A stretch of DNA of 64,000 nucleotides. It comes from Silvanigrella paludirubra. GTDB taxonomy: Bacteria > Bdellovibrionota_B > Oligoflexia > Silvanigrellales > Silvanigrellaceae. Positions 54,778 to 63,751 of this stretch are shown here, in pieces (the stretch's first letter is position 1; each line of letters starts with the position of its first letter). Both the position numbers and the translations under genes were made by a program. A model generated the notes under the pieces. It worked only from the letters and a program-made list of their open reading frames with translations. It was not told the origin of the DNA and made no database searches. The DNA is taken from NCBI RefSeq assembly GCF_009208775.1, contig NZ_WFLM01000002.1:372001-436000 (forward strand), read 5' to 3'.

Positions 54778-57714
54778 TTAGTCATTTATTTTTTTAATTA
54801 AACTTATTTTATTTTTTTGCGATTCAGTCCAAATAGAAATATAAGCGAATTTAATATTATTTAAATTTTTGAAATTATTTATTAATTTTTCTTCCACTAA
54901 TTCATTTATTTCTTTATCTTTATACTTTAAATTTATGATATCTGGACATTCAAAAGATAAAATAGATTTATTACTATCCATTGCATAGCAATAAGATAAA
55001 ACTTTTGTATCATCTTTTTCAGTTAGAGATGATGACTGAATTTTATTTTCAATTTCAATTTGACACGTTATAGTATCCAAATTTTTTACGTTATTTATCT
55101 CGAAAGAGATATTATTTTTATATGAATTTTTTGAAAAAACACGCTGATTATTTAAAAAGATATGATATTTCAATAATTGAGGTTTACCAAGATCAATTAA
55201 TGAAGATTCACATATGTATTCATTATTTTCTTTCTTTAAAATTCTAGCCCCTAAAAAATAGCCGTAAAATAAATCTAATTTTTCTTCATTTAATTTTTTT
55301 TCGGCTTCTTTATTATTTATTTTTTCTAAAACAGGATATTTTGATAGATTCTCTATATACCCTGACTCATTATAAAATAAATCTAAATTTGTTTCCTCAT
55401 TTAAAAAATGAAATTTTAGAAGAAATGGAGAAAATGGATTAATATTGTTATTCTTATGGAGAAAAATATTTACTTTATCTATATTATCTAAATAGTTTTT
55501 CTTTATATTCAAATTATAATTATTTAAATAAATCTTATTTGTTTCAACTTTTTTATATTTATTATTTATAGATTTTAATATACTCTCCAAGTTTTTTTCA
55601 TTTATTTTGAGTGTTTTTGTATTTGATAGAGTAGTACCATTTGCAACAACCACATTACAATAATCTTCTTTTTGATTAAAATTAAAATTATATTCATAAT
55701 AATAAATATGTTTTTTCTCTAATAAATTTATTATGTCCAAATTTCTATTTGAGATTTTTCTATCAAAATTTATAATATTTTTACTTAATTTATTTTTTTC
55801 AAGAATAAACTGAGCTGATAAAAACAAATTTTGTGGATCCTGAGCTACTACAAAACATTTCTGCCCTTGCTCTAAATTTAATATACCCGAAAATAGAATA
55901 TTTGGTTTATAATTTGAAATAAAAAACTTAACATTCGAATATAAATTTGTGTATTTATTATTTTCAAAAACTCTGATTACTAAAGGAAATTTTGGAATAT
56001 TAAACAAATCAATTAATTGAGAATCCTTGATATAGTTTTTTATATTTAATATATCATTATCGTTAAATTTTAAATAGACATTATTTTTTTTATCCTTATA
56101 ACAAATATTTTCAGTTAATTTATAATTATCTTTATTATTTAAATAACATTTTATATTACCCGAATAAAAATCTAGTTTTTCTTTAAATAGATATTTTTTT
56201 GAAATATTATTTAAATTAAAAACATAACTATCTTTTAACCAGGAAGGATTTTTCTTGTTAGGATCCCTAACTATATACGATGTAGCTCCAATTATGCTCT
56301 TATTTAAAATTTTACCTGCCACAATACATGTAATATAATTTTTATTTAAATTATAATTTAAAATAGATTTATCCCTAAAATCAGTTATTTCAATATTATC
56401 AACAAACCAATAAATATTGTAAAATGATGAATTTTGAATTGATTCTGGAATATTACATAAAAATATTTGTTCATTTTTATCTGCAGTAACTGACAATTTA
56501 TCAGATATATTCTCAATATTTTCTTGATTTTCTAATAAATTAAAAACTACAATTTCTTTATCGAAATTTTCATTATTAATATTCAACGAAATTTTAATTT
56601 TTTCGTGTAATAACGACTTTTTAAAATTATCGTTTGGAATTATTTTAATTTGAATTGTATTTGGTTTTTCTGAAGCCAATATTATGCATCGAATATTGTT
56701 ACTTTCTTTACAATTCCATTCATGCTTTAATGACATTATATTTAAATTTGTTGAAAATTGAACTATTTTAGGTTTTATATTTTTTTCAAAACCTATTTGA
56801 TTAGGTCCCAAAATTTCTAAATATTTATTATCTATTTCAAAAACTTTTGAAATCCCATTATTATTTGAACACTGATAATTCTCGCCATATTCTATATATT
56901 TTTCAGGTAATACCTGTAAGTTAAAATCTGGAATAATTTTTTCATTTTTATACCAAATAAAATCTTTGTTATTTGGGTTATACAAAAAAGAATTTGAATG
57001 ACAAAAAAAACTTTTATCAAATATAGAGTTTTTAAATTCAATATAGGGGGGTATTTTTATTTTTTCATTTTCATTATTGATATTATTTAAAACAAATTGT
57101 ATTCCTATTTTTGAAACAACATTACTCTCTTTTTTTAATCCAACCGTTAAATTAAAAATTCGATATTTTTCATTTCCAAGTAAGTTTAGAATTTTTTGAT
57201 AATCGCTATTTTTACTTTCTATACCACCTGTTTCTCTGTCTATTAAGGAACAAAAATTATTTTCTTCAATATTATCTGTTCCGCTTTCACAGAAAAAAAA
57301 CTGATCTTCTTCTTTTGTTTTAAAATAATTAGAAATTGAAAAATCAGAAATTGATGAAATTGTATAAGAATTTACCCCTGGAGAAATATTAGGCCAGTTT
57401 TCAAAAGTAGAAAAGCTTTCTTTAATAAGATCTTTTTTATATAATAAACCATCAAATAAAATTGTTTCACAAGTAATGTTTGGAAATTTTTGAGCTAAAG
57501 AAAAATCAATTGAATCTGAATAGGTTTCTATTTCTCTTTTTTTATCTGCGGTATATAAAATCCATTTTTTTTGATAAATTTTTACTTTTGAATTTGAATT
57601 ATTTAATTTACAATTTAATTTTTTAGAATTATAATCAGCTGAAATATTAGTATAATTAAGTTCTATTTGATTTGTATTATTAAAGTAAACAACATCAGGA
57701 GCAATAATAGGCAT
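54778..57714 (-). CDS. Large protein with immunoglobulin-like Cys-Trp-Cys modules, unknown function
   Basis: About 978 residues, extremely rich in Asn, Lys and Ile. Several segments show the Cys...Trp...Cys spacing of immunoglobulin-like domains: from LNCKLNN through KKWILY to ITCETIL near the start, SFFCHSN...FIWYKN...YQCSNN, and FLCNIPE...IYWFVDN...ITCIVAG in the middle. A similar Cys pair sits near the C-terminus (EYICESS...ITCQIEI). This suggests a tandem beta-sandwich protein with disulfides, expected outside the cytoplasm, yet no signal peptide is seen and a stop codon closes the frame just upstream. The start is the ATG at 57714 or the TTG at 57720. It is first in the LdcA-Mpl operon (15-base gap). 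Confidence 0.6.
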   Translation of the reverse strand: MPIIAPDVVYFNNTNQIELNYTNISADYNSKKLNCKLNNSNSKVKIYQKKWILYTADKKREIETYSDSIDFSLAQKFPNITCETILFDGLLYKKDLIKESFSTFENWPNISPGVNSYTISSISDFSISNYFKTKEEDQFFFCESGTDNIEENNFCSLIDRETGGIESKNSDYQKILNLLGNEKYRIFNLTVGLKKESNVVSKIGIQFVLNNINNENEKIKIPPYIEFKNSIFDKSFFCHSNSFLYNPNNKDFIWYKNEKIIPDFNLQVLPEKYIEYGENYQCSNNNGISKVFEIDNKYLEILGPNQIGFEKNIKPKIVQFSTNLNIMSLKHEWNCKESNNIRCIILASEKPNTIQIKIIPNDNFKKSLLHEKIKISLNINNENFDKEIVVFNLLENQENIENISDKLSVTADKNEQIFLCNIPESIQNSSFYNIYWFVDNIEITDFRDKSILNYNLNKNYITCIVAGKILNKSIIGATSYIVRDPNKKNPSWLKDSYVFNLNNISKKYLFKEKLDFYSGNIKCYLNNKDNYKLTENICYKDKKNNVYLKFNDNDILNIKNYIKDSQLIDLFNIPKFPLVIRVFENNKYTNLYSNVKFFISNYKPNILFSGILNLEQGQKCFVVAQDPQNLFLSAQFILEKNKLSKNIINFDRKISNRNLDIINLLEKKHIYYYEYNFNFNQKEDYCNVVVANGTTLSNTKTLKINEKNLESILKSINNKYKKVETNKIYLNNYNLNIKKNYLDNIDKVNIFLHKNNNINPFSPFLLKFHFLNEETNLDLFYNESGYIENLSKYPVLEKINNKEAEKKLNEEKLDLFYGYFLGARILKKENNEYICESSLIDLGKPQLLKYHIFLNNQRVFSKNSYKNNISFEINNVKNLDTITCQIEIENKIQSSSLTEKDDTKVLSYCYAMDSNKSILSFECPDIINLKYKDKEINELVEEKLINNFKNLNNIKFAYISIWTESQKNKISLIKKIND

Positions 57715-57738
57715 TATCAATGCTCTTTCTTAAAGAAA

Positions 57739-57758
57739 TGAGCTAATTATTTAGCTCA
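57739..57758 (-). terminator. Short terminator after the rhodanese gene
   Basis: TGAGCTAA (57739-57746) and TTAGCTCA (57751-57758) pair perfectly around a TTAT loop. On the minus strand the stem is followed by a T-rich stretch. It lies seven bases past the rhodanese stop and 19 bases before the next minus-strand start, so it separates the two units at least in part. Confidence 0.55.
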
Positions 57759-57765
57759 CAACATT

Positions 57766-58296
57766 CTAATACCTTGGAATTGAATTGTCTAATTTAGAAC
57801 TGTAAGCATCAATACCACCTTGCAAGCTTCTAGCATTTGCGACACCATTTTCTCTTAGATAAAGAGTTGCATTCATAGAACGCAGACCATGGTGGCATAC
57901 CACGATTACACATTCAACCAGCCTTGATTTTTCAACATTTTCGTCAAAGTTTTTTTCCGTCAATAAAACAGAATTTGGAATTTTGGCAATTTCGTATTCC
58001 CAGTCTTCGCGTACATCTAAAATTAAGGTTTTCGCATTTCTTTTTTGCATTTCGGAAAATTCAGATACTGTTATTTCCGATTTTTGCATATCTTCAACAC
58101 CCGCATTTAAAGTGCTAACCATGGCATGCGCATCTTTACTGTGTTTGACAGCCACTTGCTCTATAGTTTCATTAGACTCATAACCACAACTAGCACAACC
58201 TCCTACATGAAATTTGCTATGAAGAAGTGAGCGGGCAAAAGGAAATCGGGTTTCAACTTCCTTCATAGTGGAGGATAAACAAAATACGGTTTCCAT
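57766..58296 (-). CDS. Rhodanese-like sulfurtransferase with an N-terminal cysteine motif
   Basis: 176 residues in two parts. Residues 1-70 contain HVGGCASCGYESNETIEQVA, a CxxC segment like the small domain found in some iron-sulfur related proteins. Residues about 75-176 are a rhodanese domain: ILDVREDWEYEIAKIPNSV, the active-site loop VVCHHGLRSMNA (Cys about 131) and LQGGIDAY. Single-domain rhodaneses move sulfane sulfur to acceptors. AAAGGAG supports the start. Divergent from the lipase-like gene. Confidence 0.86.
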   Translation of the reverse strand: METVFCLSSTMKEVETRFPFARSLLHSKFHVGGCASCGYESNETIEQVAVKHSKDAHAMVSTLNAGVEDMQKSEITVSEFSEMQKRNAKTLILDVREDWEYEIAKIPNSVLLTEKNFDENVEKSRLVECVIVVCHHGLRSMNATLYLRENGVANARSLQGGIDAYSSKLDNSIPRY

Positions 58297-58415
58297 AAAA
58301 TTTCTCCTTTATCTTAAAATAGACAATAAAACATGGCGGTTCTATTTGTCTCATTGTTAACATGGATATAATCTAAACCAAGTTAATAAAACACTGTTTT
58401 TTGGAGGCAAGAAAC

Positions 58416-59405
58416 ATGTATGCAATAGAAAATTGGATCTCCGGTCGCCTTAATAAAATAGATAAAGCAAAATTTGAGGGAAGTGGTCGTAGACATTTTT
58501 CGCTTAATAATCTCCAAGATGTCTCCGTATCCTATTACGAAGTCCCCCTATCTTCAGGACCTGGAACGGCTTTTTTATCTGTACCCAAAAATATGGAAAG
58601 CGCCCAAAATTCTCTAATTATTCTCATGCATGGCTTGGGAGATGATTGTTCTTACCCATTATTACATTGGATTCGATTTTTAAATTTAAGCGGTCTTTCT
58701 GTTTTATCTTTTGATTGGGATGGCCATGGCGTAGATGGTTCATCTGTACTTGATTTTCAACAGGCTACAAGAAGTCTTCCCTTACTCTTACAACGTTTAT
58801 TTGGCAATGAATCTGGCTCTGGTCTTAGCGCTAAAAGAGAAGGTCCTTCTTGTTTTTTAATGGGTCACTCCATGGGGGCATCCTTCGCTTTAATTGCAGC
58901 AACCAGACATGATGTTTCAGAAAATATTGATGGCGTCGTTGTCGTATCACCAGCCTTAATGATAAATACTTATTCAAAAGCGGCCGGTGAACTTTGGAAT
59001 TATTTATATCCAAGTGCATGGTTAAAAGATTTTTTAAACAAATTTTCTTATTATGGATTAGATGGACTCTTTCCTGCAACAGGATCCTTTAAAAGAAAAT
59101 CCTTTCCATTAAGAATGAGAACAGCCGTTGGTTATGCTGATCAAGCTCGAAATTTTGTAAACGAAACTTTTGAAAAGAGAAGAATTTTACGTGACGTAAG
59201 AGTTCCTGTTTTATGGATGCACGGAATGAAAGATCGAATTGCTCCCTATTCAAATGTGGCATCTCTTATGATGGAAATTCCATCTGCTTTTTTTGCTCAT
59301 AATGACGAAAAAAGAGGTCATTTAAGAATGGCATTTTCAGATCAAATTCCAAAGTATTGCTCTTCCTTTATAAAGCAATGCTACGATTTAAAAAATAATA
59401 AATAA
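58416..59405 (+). CDS. Alpha/beta hydrolase, monoacylglycerol-lipase-like
   Basis: 329 residues from the ATG at 58416, with GGAGG ten bases upstream; a TTG at 58401 overlaps that site. The catalytic triad is visible: Ser in FLMGHSMGASFAL (about 150), Asp in VLWMHGMKDRIAPYS and His in EKRGHLRMAF near the end. LIILMHGLGDDCSYPLLHW is the oxyanion-hole strand. No signal peptide, so cytoplasmic. The substrate is probably a small ester or lipid. It lies 14 bases before the asmA-like gene and is likely in one operon with it. Confidence 0.85.
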   Translation: MYAIENWISGRLNKIDKAKFEGSGRRHFSLNNLQDVSVSYYEVPLSSGPGTAFLSVPKNMESAQNSLIILMHGLGDDCSYPLLHWIRFLNLSGLSVLSFDWDGHGVDGSSVLDFQQATRSLPLLLQRLFGNESGSGLSAKREGPSCFLMGHSMGASFALIAATRHDVSENIDGVVVVSPALMINTYSKAAGELWNYLYPSAWLKDFLNKFSYYGLDGLFPATGSFKRKSFPLRMRTAVGYADQARNFVNETFEKRRILRDVRVPVLWMHGMKDRIAPYSNVASLMMEIPSAFFAHNDEKRGHLRMAFSDQIPKYCSSFIKQCYDLKNNK

Positions 59406-59419
59406 TTACTTATTTCGGG

Positions 59420-61777
59420 ATGGTTATTGTGAATACAAAAACAAAGTGGTTAGTTGGTGTATTGGGTTTTATTTTGTTCATTTTCCTTTTTTTATTAATT
59501 CTTCCTTTTATGATAGATTTTAACAAATTCAAACCACAAATCCAAAATATAGTTGCTGAAAAACTGAATGCAAAAGTAAATTTCTCTTCTGCAAGATTAA
59601 CAATTTTTACTGGTATTGGAATTGAGTTAAAAGATATTTCTCTTGAAAATACCGATGAAGTTTTTATGGGAACAGAACTTTTTAAAGTAAAAAATATTAA
59701 ATTTAAAACTGAATTTTGGCCTTTATTAAAAGGAAAATTTATAGGTAATATTGAAATTAACAACCCAGAAATAAATTTAATGAGGTCTGCTGGAAGAAAT
59801 AACATTACCTCACTCATTAAAAAGCAAGCTTTAAAAGGAAATAGTTCAATTAAAAATGATGAGCATAAAACTCAAGAAGAGAATTTAACTGATTCTAAAA
59901 CAGCTCCAAATTCGGGAAATTCTTTTGCAGACAAAATTTTAATTAAATCATTTGAAGTTAAAAATGCAACTTTTTATGTTTATAATGTTTCTGGCCCTAA
60001 AGAACAAGAAATTGCAAAAATTAAAAATATGAATCTGATTATTTCTAATATAGGAGTTGGTAAGGATACTAAAATTGATTTTTCAACTGATTTAGACATT
60101 AAAGACAACGATTATTCTGTCAAAGGTTTAGTTTCTTTAAACTTCATTATAAATACAGAAATTGATGGAACAGAATGGAAAAGTTCAATTTTTAATAGTA
60201 ATTTAAGCTTTGATAAACTAGATATAAATTACAAAAACGCTTTTGTTAAAAAGAAATCTATCCCTTTTCACATGACATTTTCTGGAATGGCATCACCAAA
60301 AAATATAATTGTAGAAAATTTTAAATTAGATTTACAGTCTCTAGACGCTAAAGCCAAAGTTAATATATTTGGATTAGACAAACTAAATTCAGACATTCAA
60401 TTTTCCCTAGCCTCTCAAAATCTTTCTGAATTAAGTGAAATTCTACCTCAACACAAAGATATGCTTATTAATGCAACTCTCGATCTAAAATCAAAAATTG
60501 CGGGATCTTTATTACAGCCTGAAACGTTAGATATTTTTCTTGATCTAAAATCAAAATTATCCGATTCGGATATTAATTTAACTTTTGACGCAAAATCCGT
60601 TAAACCTTTATTAGGATCGTTAAAAGTCCAAAGCCAAAATTTATATTTATCAAAAATTATAAAACCATTTATGTCTAAATCTTCACCTCCTCCTAAAAAT
60701 GAGGATAATAAAAAAACAAGTTCAAATTCTAATAGCGAAGAGCATAACGAAACTGAAAAAAATTCTGGAAACATAAATAATGAGGAATTTACTTTAACGG
60801 ATAAAGAAAAAAAGTTACTGGCAGGTTCTGACTTTTACACAGAAATGAATATTGGAAAATTAGTTTATGATAATATTATTATAAATAATTTTACTTTAAA
60901 TACAAAAATAAAGAATTATAATGCAACGTTAAACAAATTATCTATGAATCTTTTTTCAGGAAGTTTATATACTACTGCAAATGCTGATTTAGGTGTTTAT
61001 CCTGTTCCTTATTACGGAAATTTAAATTTAAATGGGGTTAAAGTTGAAGAAATTTTTAAAACAATAAAACCAGAATCCCAAAAAAGCCCCATTGAAGGCA
61101 AAGCAGATATAAAAATGAACTTTAGTGCGAGGGGACTCACAAGACCATCTCTTTCAAAAACTCTAAACTCTAAAGGAACATTTTTATTTAATGACGGAAC
61201 CTTAAACACGAAAAACTTGGTTTCGTTAGCAGGTGAGCAATTTAATAAATTTGTTAAAAACACCTCAATGGTTGGCTTAAAAATTGATTCTGATTCTTTA
61301 AAAAAACTCAGTCTTTCTGATGACAAAAGTACTAAAAAAAGTTTGAAAAACCAAAGAGGTGATTTTGAAATTAAAGATGGAAAATTTCTATTGAGAAATA
61401 CCATTTCTAGTGAGGAAGGTCTTTTAAAATTACATGCTGATATAGGCATTGATGAGTCTTTATCTGGAACAGCTATTTATATTGCAAGTAATAAAGTCAG
61501 AGATAACTTAACAAACCAAAGTAAATACGCAAAATATTTTCTTAATGAAAAAGGTGAATTTATTTTAGACTTAACTTTAGATGGTACAATTACAAATCCA
61601 GAGGTAGGAATTAACACTTCAGAATTGCAAAAAAAATTAGTTAAAAATGCCTCAAAAGAATTAACAAATAAGCTGAAAGAAGAAATCAAAAAGAACCCAG
61701 AAGCTCAAAAAATCCAAGAAGATGCTAAAAAACTTCTCGAAAAAAATGGAATAGATTTACAAAAGTTAGGTTTTTAA
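59420..61777 (+). CDS. AsmA-family protein
   Basis: 785 residues with one N-terminal membrane segment (about 10-34) and a large periplasmic part. The start (IDFNKFKPQIQNIVAEKLNAKVNFSSARLTIFTGIGIELKDISLEN, seen as FNKFKPQIQNIVAEKLN and IGIELKDISLEN) is the AsmA N-terminal signature, and the later VEEIFKTIKPESQKSPIEGKAD and FSARGLTRPSL belong to the C-terminal AsmA domain. Such proteins form hydrophobic grooves for lipid movement between the membranes. A Glu/Asn/Ser-rich linker splits the protein near residue 430. Its end overlaps the convergent gene by 12 bases. Confidence 0.88.
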   Translation: MVIVNTKTKWLVGVLGFILFIFLFLLILPFMIDFNKFKPQIQNIVAEKLNAKVNFSSARLTIFTGIGIELKDISLENTDEVFMGTELFKVKNIKFKTEFWPLLKGKFIGNIEINNPEINLMRSAGRNNITSLIKKQALKGNSSIKNDEHKTQEENLTDSKTAPNSGNSFADKILIKSFEVKNATFYVYNVSGPKEQEIAKIKNMNLIISNIGVGKDTKIDFSTDLDIKDNDYSVKGLVSLNFIINTEIDGTEWKSSIFNSNLSFDKLDINYKNAFVKKKSIPFHMTFSGMASPKNIIVENFKLDLQSLDAKAKVNIFGLDKLNSDIQFSLASQNLSELSEILPQHKDMLINATLDLKSKIAGSLLQPETLDIFLDLKSKLSDSDINLTFDAKSVKPLLGSLKVQSQNLYLSKIIKPFMSKSSPPPKNEDNKKTSSNSNSEEHNETEKNSGNINNEEFTLTDKEKKLLAGSDFYTEMNIGKLVYDNIIINNFTLNTKIKNYNATLNKLSMNLFSGSLYTTANADLGVYPVPYYGNLNLNGVKVEEIFKTIKPESQKSPIEGKADIKMNFSARGLTRPSLSKTLNSKGTFLFNDGTLNTKNLVSLAGEQFNKFVKNTSMVGLKIDSDSLKKLSLSDDKSTKKSLKNQRGDFEIKDGKFLLRNTISSEEGLLKLHADIGIDESLSGTAIYIASNKVRDNLTNQSKYAKYFLNEKGEFILDLTLDGTITNPEVGINTSELQKKLVKNASKELTNKLKEEIKKNPEAQKIQEDAKKLLEKNGIDLQKLGF

Positions 61778-62251
61778 TTCCCCTTTTCTTACATCTCTTA
61801 TATGAATGATAAATCTCCAGTAAAATAAAATTTCAAAAAGGGGCATAAAGACTACTGTTACCCCATTTGCAACATCTCCCATATATTGATTAGGGATAAT
61901 AAGACTTATTGCCCAAAGAAATAAGGAATAACTTGCAATTGCAACAAGAGTAAAAGCAATAAAGCGTATGCTTAGTACAACATATAAGCTAATTGCCCTT
62001 GTTAAAAAATCTTTACCAGTATTACCTCCATTCACACGGTAGGCAATAACTAAACCAATAATAACGATACAAATACTCACAATGGATTGAACTTTATCTA
62101 TTATGTTTGATTCTGATGGAAGAAAAACACCTATTTCAGAAAATAGAGTGAATAATAGGACAAATATAAAAAAATAAAAAAATTTATAATTTTCTGTTAA
62201 TAGATTAGAGATAAGATCATTTTTTAAGTTTTTGATACTCCATAAATACAT
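61766..62251 (-). CDS. Small integral membrane protein of unknown function
   Basis: 161 residues with four predicted membrane segments (about 25-43, 55-75, 93-118 and 130-150). Loops are short and hold Arg/Lys on one side. No motif known to me. AAAAGGAT precedes the ATG. Confidence 0.68.
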   Translation of the reverse strand: MYLWSIKNLKNDLISNLLTENYKFFYFFIFVLLFTLFSEIGVFLPSESNIIDKVQSIVSICIVIIGLVIAYRVNGGNTGKDFLTRAISLYVVLSIRFIAFTLVAIASYSLFLWAISLIIPNQYMGDVANGVTVVFMPLFEILFYWRFIIHIRDVRKGELKT

Positions 62252-62708
62252 TATTTTTTATCCTTTTAATAAGTATGAAAAGTAAAAACAGTAGTTTATT
62301 ACAAGAAAAATAAAAATAATCAATACTTACAGAATATATTAAAATTTAAATATAAATTCATTTACAATTTATAATTTTTTAGATATTAAATCTGCAATTC
62401 ATACATAATCCTTTAAATTCTTAATATTGATTCTCAATATCATATAACTAATTGTTTTTATTACAAATAGATACTGAATATTTATAAATTTCGTTCATTA
62501 ATTATTTTTTTATATTTTAATAAAATTATCAAATATAAATCAATAATTTTAATTACATGGATTAATATATTATATTTTTTTAATTTATATTGATAATTAA
62601 AATTTGACATAAAATTTTTATAAATCTAATCCAAACAAATATTGCATTATAAATTTCATGCAATTAAATCAATAATACAAGTACATTTCTTTTAAATAAG
62701 AGGATAAT
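62252..62708. other. Very AT-rich region without a visible gene
   Basis: About 450 bases with stops in every frame. It must contain the promoters of the small membrane protein gene (minus) and the lipoprotein gene at 62709 (plus), but I could not define them by eye. Confidence 0.5.
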
Positions 62709-63728
62709 ATGAACAATAATTATAAATTATTTATTCTTTCTAATATTTTTGCTATTTCTTTTTTTGGATGCAAAAATGACAATAAAAAATCAAAAATTAA
62801 TAATGAAGGCAACTCAATTCAATATCTTGATTTAGTAATGAATAAAAGCACAAGTCAAACAAGATCTTCAGAAATTACAGCAATAAGAAATTTTTCAATT
62901 GATGTTTTCATGAGTTGCGGAACCTTACTTAATGGAAATTTAACAGACAAAACTTTAGATAACAATAAGTTTACAATTTCGACATCAGATAATACAGCTA
63001 AATTACCTTATGAGAAAGATAAATCATGTGAATATAAATTTGAAAAATTTACGATAGACAATACTGAATATGTAGTATTTAATAATAACACATTTTTAAT
63101 ATTAAAATTACATAATAATGAAATCGGTCTGACTAAATCTCATTATAAAAAAGATAGTCAAAATATATTGGTATCTGGATCAAAATTATCAGGAAACAAT
63201 CCTGTAAATTTAACAATATCTGATACAGTCATAAATCTTATTAATGGTCAGTATATTGATTCTAATGGAAATATATTATTAAATGATGATGCAAACATAT
63301 CAAATGAATTGAAATTATTTGATAATGCTCTCACTATAAACAAATTAAAATCACCAGATCCAATACAAATAAAAGCAGTAAAAAATTCGTATTCTAAATC
63401 TAAAGATTCAAAAAGTACAATAAATATTGATTCACTTACTACTTATTCGATTATGCGTTCAAATGGTAACTATAATATGCCAACAAATAATTGTTTTATC
63501 TTTTCAATGAATAAAGCATTAGCAGATATGAAATGGGAAAATATTGATAGTTTATATAAATATGGCACTGATTCCCTATCAAAGGTTGCTTGCAGTTTTC
63601 TAAATTTAAATATTAAAAATAATTGGAATGATTATGCCGATAAAATAAATTATATTATTTCAGCAAACACAGCTGATGGTTATGAAAATTCTTACCGTGT
63701 TGTTACAATTGGAAAAATGAAATATTAA
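62709..63728 (+). CDS. Lipoprotein of unknown function
   Basis: 339 residues with a signal ending in the lipobox ISFFGC (Cys about 21), followed by a Lys/Asn linker. The rest is polar and beta-rich, with two pairs of cysteines (FMSCGTLL, KSCEYKF, NNCFIFS, VACSFLN). The segment YLDLVMNKSTSQTRSSEITA followed by FSIDVFMSCGTLLNGNL is repeated in related form in the next gene. AGAGGAT supports the start. Family unknown. Confidence 0.68.
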   Translation: MNNNYKLFILSNIFAISFFGCKNDNKKSKINNEGNSIQYLDLVMNKSTSQTRSSEITAIRNFSIDVFMSCGTLLNGNLTDKTLDNNKFTISTSDNTAKLPYEKDKSCEYKFEKFTIDNTEYVVFNNNTFLILKLHNNEIGLTKSHYKKDSQNILVSGSKLSGNNPVNLTISDTVINLINGQYIDSNGNILLNDDANISNELKLFDNALTINKLKSPDPIQIKAVKNSYSKSKDSKSTINIDSLTTYSIMRSNGNYNMPTNNCFIFSMNKALADMKWENIDSLYKYGTDSLSKVACSFLNLNIKNNWNDYADKINYIISANTADGYENSYRVVTIGKMKY

Positions 63729-63751
63729 TTTTATTATGAAGGAAATTTATA

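Noticed and set aside
59410-59817. 135-residue hydrophobic frame on the minus strand
   Set aside because: Mirror of the AsmA signal anchor and N-terminal domain; no start site or neighbour supports it.
61012-61449. 145-residue open frame on the minus strand
   Set aside because: Antisense to the asmA-like gene, no ribosome binding site, composition typical of a shadow frame (Phe/Leu/Ser-rich).
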